From contig MU001499.1 of NCBI GenBank assembly GCA_010093485.1, forward strand, positions 1,317,397-1,381,396: a DNA stretch of 64,000 bases. Reading direction: 5' to 3'. The DNA is from Karstenula rhodostoma CBS 690.94. Lineage: Eukaryota > Ascomycota > Dothideomycetes > Pleosporales > Didymosphaeriaceae. Position 1 is the stretch's first letter; each line of letters starts with the position of its first letter. Both the position numbers and the translations under genes were made by a program. A model generated the notes under the pieces. The model did not search any database, had not been told where the DNA came from, and saw nothing but the letters and a program-made list of their open reading frames with translations. Below are positions 61,571 to 64,000 of the stretch, piece after piece.

Positions 61571-64000
61571 TTACTCCGCCTCCGCTTTCGTGGCGGACCT
61601 GGACCGTGAGGACCAATTCAAGAACTGCGAGAACATGCTGTCCCGGACCTCTGACTTCCTATCCATGAACCAGTTTTTCTGGCTCTCAGCATATACATCC
61701 ACGACCTTTGCATAGTTGTCCGGATCAGCGTTGACTAGAGTCCGGACAACGTGCAAACTGGCTGCGCTACATGCACTGCCATGCGCAGTCGACGCTCCGC
61801 CCTGCTTGGCTTCTTCGTGGACGGCTTTCAGTATCTCCCATACAGGCTCTGCATCCTCCAGTAGTGGAAGTGGCGTGTTGTTTTTCGCCAACGTCGACTG
61901 CAACAGCTTTGCGCTCCGGTCCGTGAACTGCTTGTTCGCTGACGCTCGGGTGAGTCGCAACACCGGTAGCAACACTTCCAGACTGAGCGGGTTGGAAAAC
62001 TGCTTGTCGAGGAACACCGCTAGAAGATCCAGGACACGGGACTTGAATCGAATCACGTTCTGCTTGGCTTCCTCCCGTTGTTTCTTCCCTGCAATCTGGC
62101 TTCGTTGCTTGAAGATATTCGAGAGATGAGGATCCAGAGCCATCATCTGCTCGTCGTCCATATCGGAGTCGTCCGAGTCATCACCTGACTCGTCACCGTT
62201 CGCAGCAAGCCCTGACGTCTGCAGTGTCAAGGCTAGCTTGTTGTTGAACTGCGTAAGTTCATCGTCGTCATCCTCATCTTCAGAATCACCATCTGAAGAG
62301 TTTGAGTCCTCTGAATCACCCGAGTTGCTCTCATCATCCTTAGCATCACCGCCAACCATCTCCACGTCCGATGCATCTTCCGTGTCTTCGTCATCATCCG
62401 ACTCCGCCACATCTGCTTCCTCATCGGCCTGAGAGAAAAGTTGCTTCTGTCCCTCGAGAGTCTCCTCTGTGTCAAGGATATCCGTCATGGACCTCAAGCC
62501 TTCGAGGCTGATCTCAGGAGCGAACGCAGTAAACGCCTCGATTGCGATCTTATGGAACAACGTACGAGTATTGCCCAAGAAAGAGAGGAGTATTTCGATA
62601 AATCCGTCTTGGCTTTCGCTCGAAGCACCCTTCTTGGGATTTGAGATGGCGTTGTAAGATGCATCCAGGTCGTGCAGCATCATGATAGCATCTGTATCAC
62701 CGTTGAAGATCTGGATGAAAGTGAAAGCATACAAGAGAGTAAGCCCTTGGAAGACCGATGCTTTGCCATCAGTTGTGTCCTGTGGCCATGTCAGATTGAG
62801 AATCAGCACATGTTGATTGTAGAGAAGCTTACACTAGTTTTGACAATATCCAAGGTCTCGTAGGCCTTTTCCAAAGTTTCTTGGACACCTTCATCTGCCT
62901 TGAATATCTGCTCGAAAGCTTGATTGGCTGCCTTGGACCGAACCTTGTCGACCACAACGACACCAAAAGACGTCTGTGAGCCAGCAGCCACAGGTCGCAA
63001 CCGCGTTAGACATGAAGACAATCGTTCCTGGAACATTTCTCGGCTCGAGTCGCTGATGAGCGGCGAAGGTACTTTGCGCGCCTTCGCATTTTGGCTCGGA
63101 TTGAAGTAAGCGTGTTCAACAAGCAGATCTAATGTGTTTCGCAGCCAGTTGTCCTTCTCCGAGAACTCAGCAACAAGATCGTCATAGTGTGTGTAGTGTT
63201 TGACAATGTTCAGGAGTAAGTCTGCAATAGTCTGACGCCGGTGATCAGCTACGTTCTGTTCTGTAGTTTCCGGTCGGATGAGTAGTGAGTGCAAATGGCG
63301 GACGATCTTCCTTAGGCCATTGTTGTCCGCCGCAAGAGCTACTTTTTCCAGTGTCTCCGCCTTGGACGAATGTTCAAAGTCTGTAGTTCCATTCTTGGAT
63401 GTCAGCTCCACAATGAGGGAGAGCGATGATTCCGGAGTTTGTTGAGCCCTGCGTGCAATCGCTTTCCAAGCCAGTAAGGCTGCTGCGTGGAGAAACCTAT
63501 CATCTTTCGACGTCTGGTTCCGGAGGGTCCGCATGAAGTTGGGACTGAACAAGGCTGGGAATGTCCACTCAGGGACTTGGCCGATCATCTGTGCGAACAG
63601 CTTGAAACCCCAAGACTTGCGTTCGTGTGAAGAAGACGACCCAAACAGTTGCGCTAGTTCGGTCAGTGGCTATTATCGTATAATCAATTGGCGGCTTACC
63701 GTCGACAATGTGGAGCCATAGCTGCCCAAACTGAGATTTACTCGCATCCGTCCGGGCTGCTTTGGACTCGCTGTCCATCTGCAGAACCTTCGACAAGAGT
63801 GTGTTCCATGCGAATTGCGGGTTAGCGTTGGTAGCGGCGGATTTCACTGCATCCGATTCGTCGCTACCAAGGGAGCTCTGGATATCTCCTTTCAACACTT
63901 TCGCGAGCTTCGGCCGATTCTTCATCGAAAGAGGATCGTTGTCGTGCCACACGTTCGGCGGCAACGTGAACGCATGCTGTTCTTGCAATGCAAGCCATAC
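61571..64000 (-). CDS. pol5: POL5/MYBBP1A-like nucleolar protein (partial)
   Basis: Nucleolar protein of the POL5 / Myb-binding protein 1A family (named DNA polymerase phi but essential for rRNA synthesis and ribosome assembly rather than replication). The N-terminus lies beyond the window. Visible exons: 63700-64000, 62833-63653 and 61571-62779, joined by 46- and 53-bp introns in phase, about 776 residues. The sequence is an alpha-helical repeat protein with the family's long acidic Asp/Glu/Ser stretch (62145-62430), then NIFKQRSQIAGKKQREEAKQ and RVLDLLAVFLDKQ before the C-terminal helices. The conserved MIGQVPEWTFPALFSPNFMR lies at about 63530-63590. The C-terminus ends shortly after WFMDRKSEVRDSMFSQFLNW, as usual in fungi. 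Confidence 0.92.

Overview
The window comes from the nuclear genome of a filamentous ascomycete (Pezizomycotina; I favour a Dothideomycete such as a Pleosporales member, but that finer placement is inference). The support is short 46-160 bp spliceosomal introns, a HET-domain gene, an AA9 lytic polysaccharide monooxygenase, a Pth11-type rhodopsin-fold protein, a berberine-bridge oxidoreductase and, above all, a leashin (Woronin-body tether) gene. Gene models were assembled by hand by joining open frames across splice sites and checking that reading phase closes.

Left arm (1-14.3 kb): a single-pass membrane protein (N-terminus uncertain), a POT/PTR2 peptide transporter, a Ctr copper transporter, an AA9 LPMO (minus strand), a copper amine oxidase and the CstF-64/Rna15 RNA-processing factor. 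Ctr, LPMO and amine oxidase are consecutive and all handle copper. The 5.9-8.1 kb gap holds a (GGTATT)n microsatellite, a G-rich 31-bp tandem repeat and a 172-bp MITE-like inverted-repeat element.

Centre (15.3-44.6 kb): one giant gene, about 29.4 kb, that I read as a single leashin polypeptide of about 9,750 residues in three exons. The two very long open frames are joined in phase by a 71-bp intron, and the second to a conserved coiled-coil C-terminus by a 56-bp intron. The protein is mostly disordered: roughly fifty lysine-cluster modules separated by Pro/Glu-rich spacers, in-frame minisatellites, a long charged helix, and about fourteen Ala/Gly-rich hydrophobic segments. Two sequence motifs occur in the same order near the start of each half, consistent with an old duplication and with the known split of this locus into lah-1 and lah-2 in Neurospora.

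Right arm (45-64 kb): a membrane-anchored short-chain dehydrogenase, a HET-domain protein, a bicovalent-FAD BBE oxidase (minus) divergent from a Pth11-like membrane protein with a second MITE-like element between them, a 2.8-kb gene-poor AT-rich tract, then three minus-strand housekeeping genes: the Fe-S scaffold ISU1, the deubiquitinase UBP14/USP5, and POL5/MYBBP1A (cut by the window end).

The two observations I would check first are an apparent AT-AC intron in the ISU1 gene, which restores the canonical scaffold protein exactly, and the fused, internally duplicated leashin giant. No tRNA, rRNA or CRISPR was recognised.
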